Part shown: positions 1 to 6,394 of the stretch, piece after piece
Numbering within the stretch: the first letter of the stretch is position 1
Layout of the letters: every line of letters starts with the position of its first letter
Assembly: GCA_017482345.1 (NCBI GenBank)
Contig: JAFUNB010000020.1
Span: forward strand, 1 to 41,796
Direction: 5' to 3'
DNA length: 41,796 nt
From: Oscillibacter sp.
GTDB lineage: Bacteria; Bacillota; Clostridia; Oscillospirales; Oscillospiraceae
Notes under the pieces: model-generated
Seen by the model: the letters and a program-made list of their open reading frames with translations, nothing else
What the model was told of the DNA's origin: nothing
Database searches by the model: none
Position numbers and translations under genes: made by a program

Positions 1-1125
1 ATACTTCTGATGTTTGGGCCGGATAAAGGAAATCTCCACGGCGGGGGTAAATGCCAGCTTTTTCTCGTCCAGCATTTTCTGCAAATCCGGCACAAGCTCG
101 GTCAAGCGGATATACCGCTGCACCTGTTTGTAGTTCATGCCGTTGCGATCACCCACGATCTGCGTGGAGCGTTTACCCGCCTCCTGTGCGTCCTCACCGG
201 GACGAGCGCCTTGGTGCTTGATGGCCTCCACCTGCATTTTCAAAGACTGTGCCTTTTCCGTGGGCAAAATCTTTTCACGGTGGCGCAGGTTGTCATCCGT
301 CATAGCGAGGATGGCCTCGTCATCGGTCATGTTACGGACGATACAGGGCATATTCACCAACCCGGCCAGCTCACTTGCCCTCTGGCGGCGGTGGCCCGCG
401 ATAATCTCATACCCGCCGTCCTCGGTGGGGCGCACCAGCGCGGGCTGATTTACGCCGCTTGCACGGACGGACTCCACAAGACCCTGCATCTCGGCATCGT
501 CACGGACACCAAAGGGATGGTTTTTGAATGGGCGCAGCTCGGACAGATTGAGATAGACAATTTCCTCTTTTTCTGCGCGGGTAGCGTCACGGGGCGCGGC
601 GGGCTGTTCCGGCGCGGCAGGGATGGCAGCCTCCTGCGGATTGGGCGCGGCATTTTCCGGGGCGGCCTTACTTTGGGACATTTTGTCTCGCGTGGGCGAC
701 TTGGCCTTGTCGGGGGCCGCCTTGTCAGCCTTTGCCGGGCGGCCCTTGCTGGCCTTGGCCGCTGCTTTGTCCTTCGGCTCCGTGGTTTTCGGCTTGGGTG
801 CCTTTTCCTTCGGGGCCTTGTCCTTTCCGGCCTCCTCACGGGCGGCAGCGAAATCCACCACCTTGCCAGAGGGAGCCGGGGCGGGATCGCCCTTGTCCGG
901 GATGGCCGTCTGTTTGGCCTCCTTGTCGGGCTTGGGCGGCTCGGGAGCCGCAGGGCCGGGGGCCTCCGGGATGGTAGGCTCCGCCTTTTCCGCGGGAGCC
1001 GCTTTTTCAGCCGGGGCGGGATCTGCCACAACAGGCTCGGCCTTGCCGGGAACAGGCTGCTCCGGCGCGGGGGGCGTGTCAGTCTTTTCTACCTCGGGGC
1101 CGATATTCTTTTTATCGTCTGCCAA
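1..1125 (-). CDS. ParB/Spo0J-like partition protein (3' end outside window)
   Basis: 375 codons are visible and the frame is still open at the window edge. The TTG start at 1125 lies 7 nt after an AAAGGAGG ribosome binding site; a nearer TTG would be only 2 nt away. Residues 2 to about 190 are low-complexity, rich in Pro, Ala, Lys and Glu. The ParB/sulfiredoxin-like fold follows (YLNLSELRPFKNHPF, then the IAGHRRQRAS box and MTDDEAILAMTDDNLRH), then the start of the helix-turn-helix KORB-like region. ParB proteins load on parS sites and stimulate ParA for DNA segregation. The long tail and the adjacent tRNA remnant suggest an integrative conjugative element rather than the chromosomal Spo0J copy. 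It is not part of the prophage to the right. Confidence 0.85.
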   Translation of the reverse strand, partial: MADDKKNIGPEVEKTDTPPAPEQPVPGKAEPVVADPAPAEKAAPAEKAEPTIPEAPGPAAPEPPKPDKEAKQTAIPDKGDPAPAPSGKVVDFAAAREEAGKDKAPKEKAPKPKTTEPKDKAAAKASKGRPAKADKAAPDKAKSPTRDKMSQSKAAPENAAPNPQEAAIPAAPEQPAAPRDATRAEKEEIVYLNLSELRPFKNHPFGVRDDAEMQGLVESVRASGVNQPALVRPTEDGGYEIIAGHRRQRASELAGLVNMPCIVRNMTDDEAILAMTDDNLRHREKILPTEKAQSLKMQVEAIKHQGARPGEDAQEAGKRSTQIVGDRNGMNYKQVQRYIRLTELVPDLQKMLDEKKLAFTPAVEISFIRPKHQKY

Positions 1126-1148
1126 TGTCAAACCTCCTTTTCGTGAAA

Positions 1149-1174
1149 TGAAAAAAGCCAGCCCGATGGCTGGC
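1149..1174 (-). terminator. Rho-independent terminator upstream of the parB-like gene
   Basis: A 7-bp stem GCCAGCC/GGCTGGC with loop CGAT is followed on the minus strand by a run of six T. It lies just upstream of the parB-like gene on the same strand, so it would isolate that gene from upstream transcription. A second, weaker hairpin (ACGCGCC/GGCGCGT, 1217-1242) lies farther upstream. Confidence 0.6.
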
Positions 1175-1268
1175 AGCAGATAAGGGACTCCTCCTTTCAA
1201 GTTGTGGTATATGAAAACGCGCCTCTTGTCCTGTGGGCGCGTAATACTCAAATTTATATTTTTAGCGC

Positions 1269-1297
1269 TTGATATGCGGTCTGGCCCCGGTTATAAT
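1269..1297 (+). promoter_or_regulatory. Sigma-A type promoter facing the tRNA-Ala remnant
   Basis: TTGATA and a perfect TATAAT are separated by 17 nt. Transcription would start near 1304 and run into the tRNA-Ala-like sequence and the terminators behind it. The stretch 1304-1400 between promoter and tRNA fragment holds nothing I recognise. Confidence 0.55.
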
Positions 1298-1400
1298 GAA
1301 TTTCAAGAAGAACGCCGATGGTTTAGCGGCTTTTGGTGGGGTGTCCCGCGTATTGAACGCTCATTTGCCCGATTTAGAGGGGTATGTAACCGATCTAACC

Positions 1401-1459
1401 GGGAGAGCGCTTGACTGGCAGTCAAGAGGTCAGCGGTTCGATCCCGCTTATCTCCACCA
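1401..1459 (+). pseudogene. 3' part of tRNA-Ala(GGC)
   Basis: The 59 nt from the 3' half of the D-arm to an encoded CCA are good tRNA sequence. The anticodon stem is CTTGA/TCAAG with anticodon GGC (1417-1419), the T-arm is AGCGG TTCGATC CCGCT, and the 3' acceptor strand is TATCTCC. The 5' acceptor strand (expected near GGAGATA) and the GCTC half of the D-stem are missing from the preceding 40 nt. The likely reading is the 3' tRNA duplicate left at one end of an integrated element, perhaps the one carrying the ParB-like gene; the intact tRNA would then lie left of the window. A divergent but functional tRNA is less likely. Confidence 0.6.
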
Positions 1460-1467
1460 AAAACAAA

Positions 1468-1497
1468 ACGACGGCAATAGCCGTCGTTTTTGTTTTT
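1468..1497 (+). terminator. Terminator after the tRNA-Ala fragment
   Basis: An 8-bp stem ACGACGGC/GCCGTCGT with loop AATA is followed by a long T-rich run. It starts 9 nt after the encoded CCA, as expected for a tRNA gene terminator. Confidence 0.8.
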
Positions 1498-1557
1498 AGC
1501 GGGGGTCCCGCGGTTTGCTACGGAGCGCCGCAGGCGCGGAGCACGACCGGAGAGAGT

Positions 1558-1613
1558 ATCCCGCTTATCCCCATAGAAAAAGACCTGAAACGCTCGTTTC
1601 GGGTCTTTTGTTT
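1558..1613 (+). terminator. Second, degenerate tRNA-Ala end plus its own terminator
   Basis: Bases 1558-1574 match the tRNA-Ala T-arm/acceptor end (ATCCCGCTTATC-CCA) except for one substitution. A 14-bp hairpin follows (arms 1579-1592 and 1595-1608) with T-tracts in both directions. It therefore also serves as terminator for the VWA gene that ends at 1666 on the minus strand. The module tRNA-end plus terminator is thus present twice in tandem. The 55 nt between the copies (1502-1556) hold nothing recognisable. Confidence 0.6.
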
Positions 1614-1665
1614 TTGGAAGCACATTATGTACCGGATACCGATGTGGTATCCGGCGGCGCTGTTG

Positions 1666-3039
1666 TTACAGCACCTCGCTGCAGCAAGCAAAGCCGTTAT
1701 CAACGTAGTTGGCGATAAAGCGTGCACGGAAATTCCGGGCGCTGCAGATGGTGCCTTCCTCTCCGGAAACACTCAGACTTTCGGGGAGAACGAATTTCAT
1801 GCACCGGACGCTCACGTCCTGGCAGGTGTCTCTGGTATGAGCGGGGATCAGGACAGTTTTCATACCGCGCTGATACTCCACGCCCGCCTCATCTACCTCC
1901 GTCAGAATGGCGGCCAATGCGACCCGGCGGTTGGGGCAGACGTCCTGCAGGGTAACGCTCAGCTGGACGATACGGCCGAGGGATTCCAGTCCCAGACTGC
2001 CGGCGTCAAATTCCAGTGCATCTTCGCAGCCGTCGATGGTGAGCGCGACGGGCTCCGGGCAGATTTCCGGCAGGACGACGATGTCGCAATCCACCTCCAG
2101 CTCGGGGGAGGGGAAGCTCACCACGTTGCCCTCTGCGTCATCGTAGGAAACTGCTTCGTTTACTTCAACAGTACCGGAGCATGGGCCAATATGCTGCACG
2201 GTGAATTCCAGTACGGCGCCCTCGCTCTGGGCCACACCCAGCTCGTCGATCTGCCACTGTACGTTGTTGGCGTCCAGCAGACTGGCAGTACCCTTGGAGG
2301 GCATGGAGACGGAGGTGATCCGGAAACAGGGGGATACCGTGTCGGTGACCACCACATTGGTGGCGCCGGGGTTGACGATGTTTCTGGCCAAATCTTCAAA
2401 AAGCTCCTCCAGCTCCGCGTCGTCCGGCGTGATGGCCACATAGGCGGAGGCAGGCTTGGAGGCCCAGTCCTCCAGCGCGGCGGCGTCCACGCCGTCGCTT
2501 CCGGACAGGCCAATGGCGTAGATGGTGACGCCGGCTGCTCTGGCCGCCGCGGCGATGGGGCTGGGATTGGGACCGGTGGTGGTCTGTCCGTCGGTGAACA
2601 TGACCATCACGCGGGCGTTGGTGGAGGGAGCCGCCAGCAACTGGGAGGCCTGGGCAAAGGCGTCACCGTGGTTTGTGCTGCCGTCTGCGGTCAGGGCATC
2701 CACTGCCGCCTTCAGATCGGCGACGGAGGTGATCAGCTGGGTGTCCTGCGTGGCCGTGTTGGCAAAGCTGACCACGGCGATCCGGCTTCCGGAGCCGATC
2801 TGTCCGTCCTGACTGCCGTCCGTGGCCTCGTCGATGATGTCGATAAACGCCTTGGCACCGTTTTTCAGATTCGCCAGCGCGCTTCCCGCCATGCTGCCGG
2901 AGCGGTCAAGGATCAGTACGATGTCAGTGGGATTGGTGGTAATATCAGGCTCTGCCGTCAGAGACAGCCGCACCTGAAAAGAGCCGCCGCAGTCAATGCG
3001 GGCCGCGCTCAGTTCTTTATTGGAATTGGTGATTCCCAT
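1666..3039 (-). CDS. VWA-domain protein
   Basis: A 457-residue protein; ATG at 3039 follows a GAGAGGA ribosome binding site by 8 nt. Residues 38 to about 215 form a von Willebrand factor A domain with the metal-binding MIDAS motif DRSGSMAGS, a conserved threonine region (GSTNHGDA) and MFTDGQTTTG. The C-terminal half is a beta-rich, cysteine-containing region with a DUF11-like segment (NPGATNVVVTDTVSPCF). No signal peptide or membrane anchor is visible, so export, if any, would be unconventional. VWA domains bind protein ligands through a metal ion; the partner is unknown. It is a single-gene unit ending at the bidirectional terminator to its left. Confidence 0.85.
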   Translation of the reverse strand: MGITNSNKELSAARIDCGGSFQVRLSLTAEPDITTNPTDIVLILDRSGSMAGSALANLKNGAKAFIDIIDEATDGSQDGQIGSGSRIAVVSFANTATQDTQLITSVADLKAAVDALTADGSTNHGDAFAQASQLLAAPSTNARVMVMFTDGQTTTGPNPSPIAAAARAAGVTIYAIGLSGSDGVDAAALEDWASKPASAYVAITPDDAELEELFEDLARNIVNPGATNVVVTDTVSPCFRITSVSMPSKGTASLLDANNVQWQIDELGVAQSEGAVLEFTVQHIGPCSGTVEVNEAVSYDDAEGNVVSFPSPELEVDCDIVVLPEICPEPVALTIDGCEDALEFDAGSLGLESLGRIVQLSVTLQDVCPNRRVALAAILTEVDEAGVEYQRGMKTVLIPAHTRDTCQDVSVRCMKFVLPESLSVSGEEGTICSARNFRARFIANYVDNGFACCSEVL

Positions 3040-3169
3040 AAGTCATTCCTCTCTGAGTCCCGTTGTTCATGGAAAGGACTCAGGACCATACTATGCGGGG
3101 GATACGCCGGTCGTTCACTGTGTATGTTTGTCGGGAAGCTGGTCACACTAGATGGTGGAGGGATCGCAT

Positions 3170-3856
3170 ATGGAATTTTTGACACTTTGCCTGACTGCGC
3201 TGGGATCCTTTGGCACGCTGTTTCTGGTGGCCAAATTTGTCGGACACAAGCAAATTGCCCAGCTGGATTTTTTCGACTATATTACCGGGATCACCATAGG
3301 CTCCATTGCCGCCGAAATGGCAACAGAGCTGGAGGAACCGTGGAAACCATTTACAGCGATGCTCCTTTACGGAGGCGTTACGCTGCTGTTGAGTATTGTT
3401 TCCAACAAGTTTCCGAGATTGCGCAAATATCTCAACGGTACACCTACCATCCTTATGGACCGCGGAAAACTATACCGCGAGAATCTGAAAAAGGCCAAAC
3501 TGGATCTCAGTGAGTTTATGGTCATGTGCAGGCAGCAGGGGTACTTTGACCTGACGAGTATCCAAACGGCGATATTTGAGTATAACGGAAAGCTCACCAT
3601 TCTTCCGGTCAGCGATCAGCGCCCGGCAACGCCGAAAGACATGGACCTTGCGCCGGAGCAGGAACTGCTGTTTACGGAACTGATCATGGATGGCCGGATT
3701 CTGGAGGATAATCTGAAGCGTATGGGACTGGATCTGGTCTGGCTGGATAAGCAGCTGCGGCAGAGACATATCCACTCCGAAAAGGATGTATTCCTTGCCG
3801 TATGTGACCGCAATTTGAAGTTCGTGGTCTATAAAATGGAGCACGACAAGCTATGA
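3170..3856 (+). CDS. DUF421 (YetF/YrbG-type) membrane protein
   Basis: A 228-residue protein. ATG at 3170 is preferred over the upstream ATG at 3152 because GGAGGG lies 7 nt before it. Three hydrophobic segments occupy the first ~85 residues, with the family motif DFFDYITGITIGSIAA. The cytoplasmic DUF421 domain follows, including NGTPTILMDRGKLYRENL and a second alpha/beta half. Members occur in Bacillus and Clostridia; one has been linked to spore/envelope functions, but the biochemistry is unknown. It reads away from the VWA gene and looks monocistronic. Confidence 0.85.
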   Translation: MEFLTLCLTALGSFGTLFLVAKFVGHKQIAQLDFFDYITGITIGSIAAEMATELEEPWKPFTAMLLYGGVTLLLSIVSNKFPRLRKYLNGTPTILMDRGKLYRENLKKAKLDLSEFMVMCRQQGYFDLTSIQTAIFEYNGKLTILPVSDQRPATPKDMDLAPEQELLFTELIMDGRILEDNLKRMGLDLVWLDKQLRQRHIHSEKDVFLAVCDRNLKFVVYKMEHDKL

Positions 3857-3915
3857 TACGGCCGCCGCTGATCGGGAGAGCGACCAAAATGACCGGAAAA
3901 CGGTGGCGGCAATGT

Positions 3916-3944
3916 AAAAAGCGTCCCTGCAGAAGCAGGGACGC
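3916..3944 (-). terminator. Terminator of the 21-codon peptide gene
   Basis: A perfect 10-bp stem (GCGTCCCTGC/GCAGGGACGC, loop AGAA on the plus strand) is followed on the minus strand by five T. It begins 11 nt after the stop codon of the small peptide gene. Confidence 0.8.
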
Positions 3945-3955
3945 AGAACTGCTTA

Positions 3956-4021
3956 TCAGCAGCTAAAGCCGCACAGCTGGCTGAGAATCTGCCAGATGGC
4001 GCTGCAATCAAAGTTACACAT
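3956..4021 (-). CDS. 21-residue cysteine-rich peptide
   Basis: A tiny complete transcription unit. A promoter at 4065-4093, AAAGGAGG at about 7 nt from ATG 4021, 21 codons, TGA at 3956-3958 and a strong terminator follow one another. The peptide has two Cys-x3-Cys pairs, one at each end (Cys2/Cys6 and Cys17/Cys21), around an aliphatic core with a Trp (IWQILSQL). It has no leader signature I recognise and no modifying enzyme nearby. It could be a metal-binding or disulfide-bonded peptide, a short membrane-active peptide, or a regulatory leader. The function is not known to me. Confidence 0.6.
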   Translation of the reverse strand: MCNFDCSAIWQILSQLCGFSC

Positions 4022-4064
4022 CTTGCCGACCTCCTTTAAGTATTGCCTCGCGAAGACAGGTATC

Positions 4065-4093
4065 ATTGTAGCGAGTTTGTTCCCTCTTTGCAA
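4065..4093 (-). promoter_or_regulatory. Promoter of the cysteine peptide gene
   Basis: On the minus strand, TTGCAA (4088-4093) and TACAAT (4065-4070) are exactly 17 nt apart. The start point would fall about 35 nt before the ATG. The rest of 4094-4207 up to the SOD-like gene contains only its ribosome binding site and no further recognisable element. Confidence 0.6.
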
Positions 4094-4207
4094 ATGTAAA
4101 TCCTGCCAGAGGGCAATCCCTTGCGCCCCAATGGGTTGGAGCGTTGTCACCCTTGCGTCTGTTCCGCATAGACTGTGTTGTTGGACGAAACACGGGAGGA
4201 ACCAGCT

Positions 4208-4711
4208 ATGACAGGAATGATGCCTTTTCACAGAATGTTGAGCGCACTGAGCCGGCCGCCTCAGGCGGCGGCACGCGTGTGCGGCAGCGACGCATATCCG
4301 GAGATTTCCGGCTGCGTGTATTTTTATCAGACAGACTGCGGCGTTCTGGTGGCCGCGCGGGTGATGGGACTTCCGAACGGGAAGCCCTGTTCGCCTGACG
4401 GCGTCTTTGGCTTCCACATCCACAGCGGCGGCAGCTGTACCGGTACGGAAAAGGACCCGTTTGCGGATGCTTTGACCCATTACAACCCCGGGGATGTATC
4501 CCATCCGGAGCACGCGGGAGATCTACCGCCGCTGTTTGGAAATCACGGCTGCGCATTTCAGGTCTTCCTGACGGACAGATTCACGGTCAGGGAGATCCTG
4601 CACAAGACAGTGATCATACACGCGGGTCCGGACGATTTCACATCTCAGCCGGCGGGAAATGCGGGAGAGAAGATCGCCTGTGGGCGGATTGAAGCCTGCG
4701 GCAGAGCATGA
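4208..4711 (+). CDS. Cu/Zn superoxide dismutase family protein
   Basis: A 167-residue protein; ATG 4208 is chosen because GGGAGGA lies 7 nt upstream, rather than the ATG at 4175. Family ligands are visible: GFHIHSGGSC (two Cu ligands and the first disulfide Cys), the H...H...HAGD zinc-loop pattern (THYNP, SHPEHAGDLPP), VIIHAGPDD, and KIACG (second Cys). Cu/Zn SODs convert superoxide to oxygen and peroxide. No signal peptide is evident, so the location may be cytoplasmic. The electrostatic-loop Arg of typical SODs (NAGSRLACG) is Lys here (NAGEKIACG), so activity may differ. Monocistronic. Confidence 0.8.
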   Translation: MTGMMPFHRMLSALSRPPQAAARVCGSDAYPEISGCVYFYQTDCGVLVAARVMGLPNGKPCSPDGVFGFHIHSGGSCTGTEKDPFADALTHYNPGDVSHPEHAGDLPPLFGNHGCAFQVFLTDRFTVREILHKTVIIHAGPDDFTSQPAGNAGEKIACGRIEACGRA

Positions 4712-4715
4712 AAAA

Positions 4716-4751
4716 ACAAAAAACGGGTGAGTCCTGAATGGACTCACCCGT
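4716..4751 (-). terminator. Terminator touching a tRNA-Pro end remnant
   Basis: A perfect 12-bp stem (arms 4723-4734 and 4740-4751, loop TGAAT) has T-rich runs only on the minus strand. It directly abuts the 11-bp tRNA-Pro 3'-end remnant at 4752-4762. It was probably the original terminator of the tRNA-Pro gene. It may now terminate transcripts of the DUF4417 gene. Confidence 0.75.
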
Positions 4752-4762
4752 TGGTCGGAGTG
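4752..4762 (-). repeat. Degenerate attachment-site remnant (tRNA-Pro 3' end)
   Basis: TGGTCGGAGTG is identical to the first 11 bases of the prophage attachment core (minus strand CACTCCGACCA, the tRNA-Pro acceptor end plus CCA). It is directly next to a terminator in the same orientation as at 6325. I infer it is the scar of an older integration whose inserted DNA is about 4763-6324. Confidence 0.5.
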
Positions 4763-4830
4763 TCATTAAAGGATCTGGCGAAACCCAGTAAAATCAACGG
4801 TTTGCAAGCAGCAAGCAAGGTGCTTTTATC

Positions 4831-6180
4831 TTAGATAGTGCGATCAATCACTGTAACTTGCGTGATAACATCACGCAGCCGATCACCGCAAACAATATAT
4901 TCCAAAGCATCATCTGCGGAATTGAATTTCTGCTCAGCAGCATGATCAGCAGTAATACGAATCGTTTCGCGATCGGACCAAATTCCAAACTCTTTGTTTT
5001 TCCATTCAATCACTACTTCTGCACCATAACGCATACTCCATTTGAATTCACTAATAGTCTTAAAACGCAAGGCTTCTGGATCATACTGTGCCATTATGCG
5101 TGCTCCCTTCCAACAATAGGTTTTTAGATCCGGGATGTTTCCATCCGGGTAATTGATTATTTCGCCCCATTCCGGATGGTTATCCGGACCCACCCATTCG
5201 ACTTTGTGGTCATGTGGATTTGAATGACCAGAACCTTCGCCATGACCGGTTTCGTGACGAATAATATCAGCCTTGCCATTCTCGTTATATTTTCCTTCGA
5301 CCCAATATCCGCCCTTCTTTGTAGGTATAAAGTGGCGTTGTCTGGAATTTGGCTCTCCAACAAATGCCATATCATTTGGCTTGTTCGGATTTGGTTTCCA
5401 TTGACCACCGTAAGCACTTCCACCGCCTTTTCCAATCAGGTATGGATTTATTGTATCATAATCATGGCGTGGTGCGCCACCAACTTTAAAAGCTTCCATA
5501 TCTTCATGTTGGAAACTGCGTTCATAGCTCATATACCGCCAGGAACTACGCTCATAATCCACATATACAATGTTACCCTGCATTTCGGGAAAAGGCGTGT
5601 TGTAACAGATGATTTTCTCCGGCTCAATGCGCCGCAGCATCTCATTGTAACCTGCCATGAACCATTCCTTTTGGGCTTGGCGGTTATCATGCTCCGATGC
5701 CATATAGGTGGAAACGGCGACCACGCATCCTTTTTCGATGCCTTCGAAACAGAAATCAAATGTGGATTCATTGCCCCAATTGACTGTGGGAATAACACGG
5801 ATTCCTTTGGATGCCCAGTAAGCGCCGCACCAGCGGTTGCGGAACACATTATACAGCTGCATGACAGGAGCCATCTCCAGATACATACTGAAATCGGGCG
5901 ATAGAACTGCTCGGTAACGGGACAACTTCTCGATGTCGTTGTCGGGGTTCTTCCACACTCGTTCAAATCGGTAATCGTAAAGGAAGAAGTGTACCATCCG
6001 GTCAAGGTGATTCTGATCTTCTAGATGGGTCCTGTCAAACCCGATCAATAAAAGATCGTCAAAATCACCGGATTGTTCCTGAAATTTTGGAATAATAGGT
6101 ATTTGCAGCTTTCCTTTGCCGGGAAACTGATTGCGAAGCAGAGTTTGACTGGTGCGGTAGTTATAGTTTTCTTCGGTCAT
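4831..6180 (-). CDS. DUF4417 protein with histidine-rich C-terminal region
   Basis: A 449-residue protein. ATG 6180 has AGGAGG at 7 nt; the frame stays open to 6417 across the attachment site, but that extension has no credible start. Residues ~45-240 match DUF4417 as I know it (LLLIGFDRT, HFFLYDYRFERVWKNP, YRAVLSPDFSMY, NRWCGAYWASKGIRVIPTV, CFEGIEKGCVVAVST). The C-terminal part contains NGKADIIRHETGHGEG and SNPHDHKVEW, a His/Asp pattern I have seen at the ends of some polymorphic-toxin-like proteins, then a Trp-rich tail. No immunity-like partner is adjacent. It lies between two scars of tRNA-Pro insertion, so it is probably cargo of an older mobile element. Confidence 0.75.
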   Translation of the reverse strand: MTEENYNYRTSQTLLRNQFPGKGKLQIPIIPKFQEQSGDFDDLLLIGFDRTHLEDQNHLDRMVHFFLYDYRFERVWKNPDNDIEKLSRYRAVLSPDFSMYLEMAPVMQLYNVFRNRWCGAYWASKGIRVIPTVNWGNESTFDFCFEGIEKGCVVAVSTYMASEHDNRQAQKEWFMAGYNEMLRRIEPEKIICYNTPFPEMQGNIVYVDYERSSWRYMSYERSFQHEDMEAFKVGGAPRHDYDTINPYLIGKGGGSAYGGQWKPNPNKPNDMAFVGEPNSRQRHFIPTKKGGYWVEGKYNENGKADIIRHETGHGEGSGHSNPHDHKVEWVGPDNHPEWGEIINYPDGNIPDLKTYCWKGARIMAQYDPEALRFKTISEFKWSMRYGAEVVIEWKNKEFGIWSDRETIRITADHAAEQKFNSADDALEYIVCGDRLRDVITQVTVIDRTI

Positions 6181-6187
6181 ATTTGGT

Positions 6188-6264
6188 CCTCCTGTATGTA
6201 GTAAGGAACAAGTCCTTCTACATACAGGCTCCCAAAAGCAAAAACGTGTACGTTTTCGTACACG
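6188..6264 (-). promoter_or_regulatory. Leader hairpin and terminator before the DUF4417 gene
   Basis: Arms 6191-6201 and 6218-6228 (11 bp, plus an inner AAGGA/TCCTT helix) form a long hairpin whose last three bases belong to the AGGAGG ribosome binding site. It could therefore modulate translation. Upstream on the same strand, CGTGTACG/CGTACACG (6245-6264, loop of four) followed by T-rich sequence looks like a terminator shielding the gene from the prophage side. I see no convincing promoter between the two. Confidence 0.45.
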
Positions 6265-6291
6265 AAAAATAAGATATTTACAAAAAATTAA

Positions 6292-6325
6292 TAAAAAATC
6301 GGAGTATCCCGAAGGATACTCCGAT
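6292..6325 (-). terminator. Terminator abutting attL
   Basis: A perfect 12-bp stem (6298-6309 and 6314-6325, loop CGAA) is followed on the minus strand by TTTTTTAT. It directly follows the tRNA-Pro CCA end in attL and resembles the normal tRNA terminator in an unoccupied locus. It now also ends integrase transcripts. Confidence 0.75.
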
Positions 6326-6350
6326 GGTCGGAGTGGCGGGAGTCGAACCC
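6325..6350. repeat. attL core (26 bp)
   Basis: 26 bp identical to 41666-41691, covering the T-arm 3' half, acceptor strand and CCA of tRNA-Pro. It is the left boundary of the prophage, 45 bp from the integrase stop codon. The distance between the two cores gives an element of 35,341 bp. Confidence 0.9.
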
Positions 6351-6394
6351 GCCATGAATCGGCCAAAAGCCTTGCAAATACTGGGGTTCGGGAA

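Noticed and set aside
1-1125. ParB-like gene as part of the same prophage
   Set aside because: It lies outside the attachment cores and beyond several host genes; the prophage has its own ParA/ParB.
10-1146. Long plus-strand frame opposite the ParB-like gene
   Set aside because: It is the complement of a clear ParB coding sequence with a good TTG start; its own product is low-complexity and matches nothing.
1303-1623. Minus-strand frame reading GDKRDRTADLLTASQALS across the tRNA-Ala fragment
   Set aside because: This is the well-known spurious translation of the antisense of a tRNA gene; it also crosses two terminators and has no ribosome binding site.
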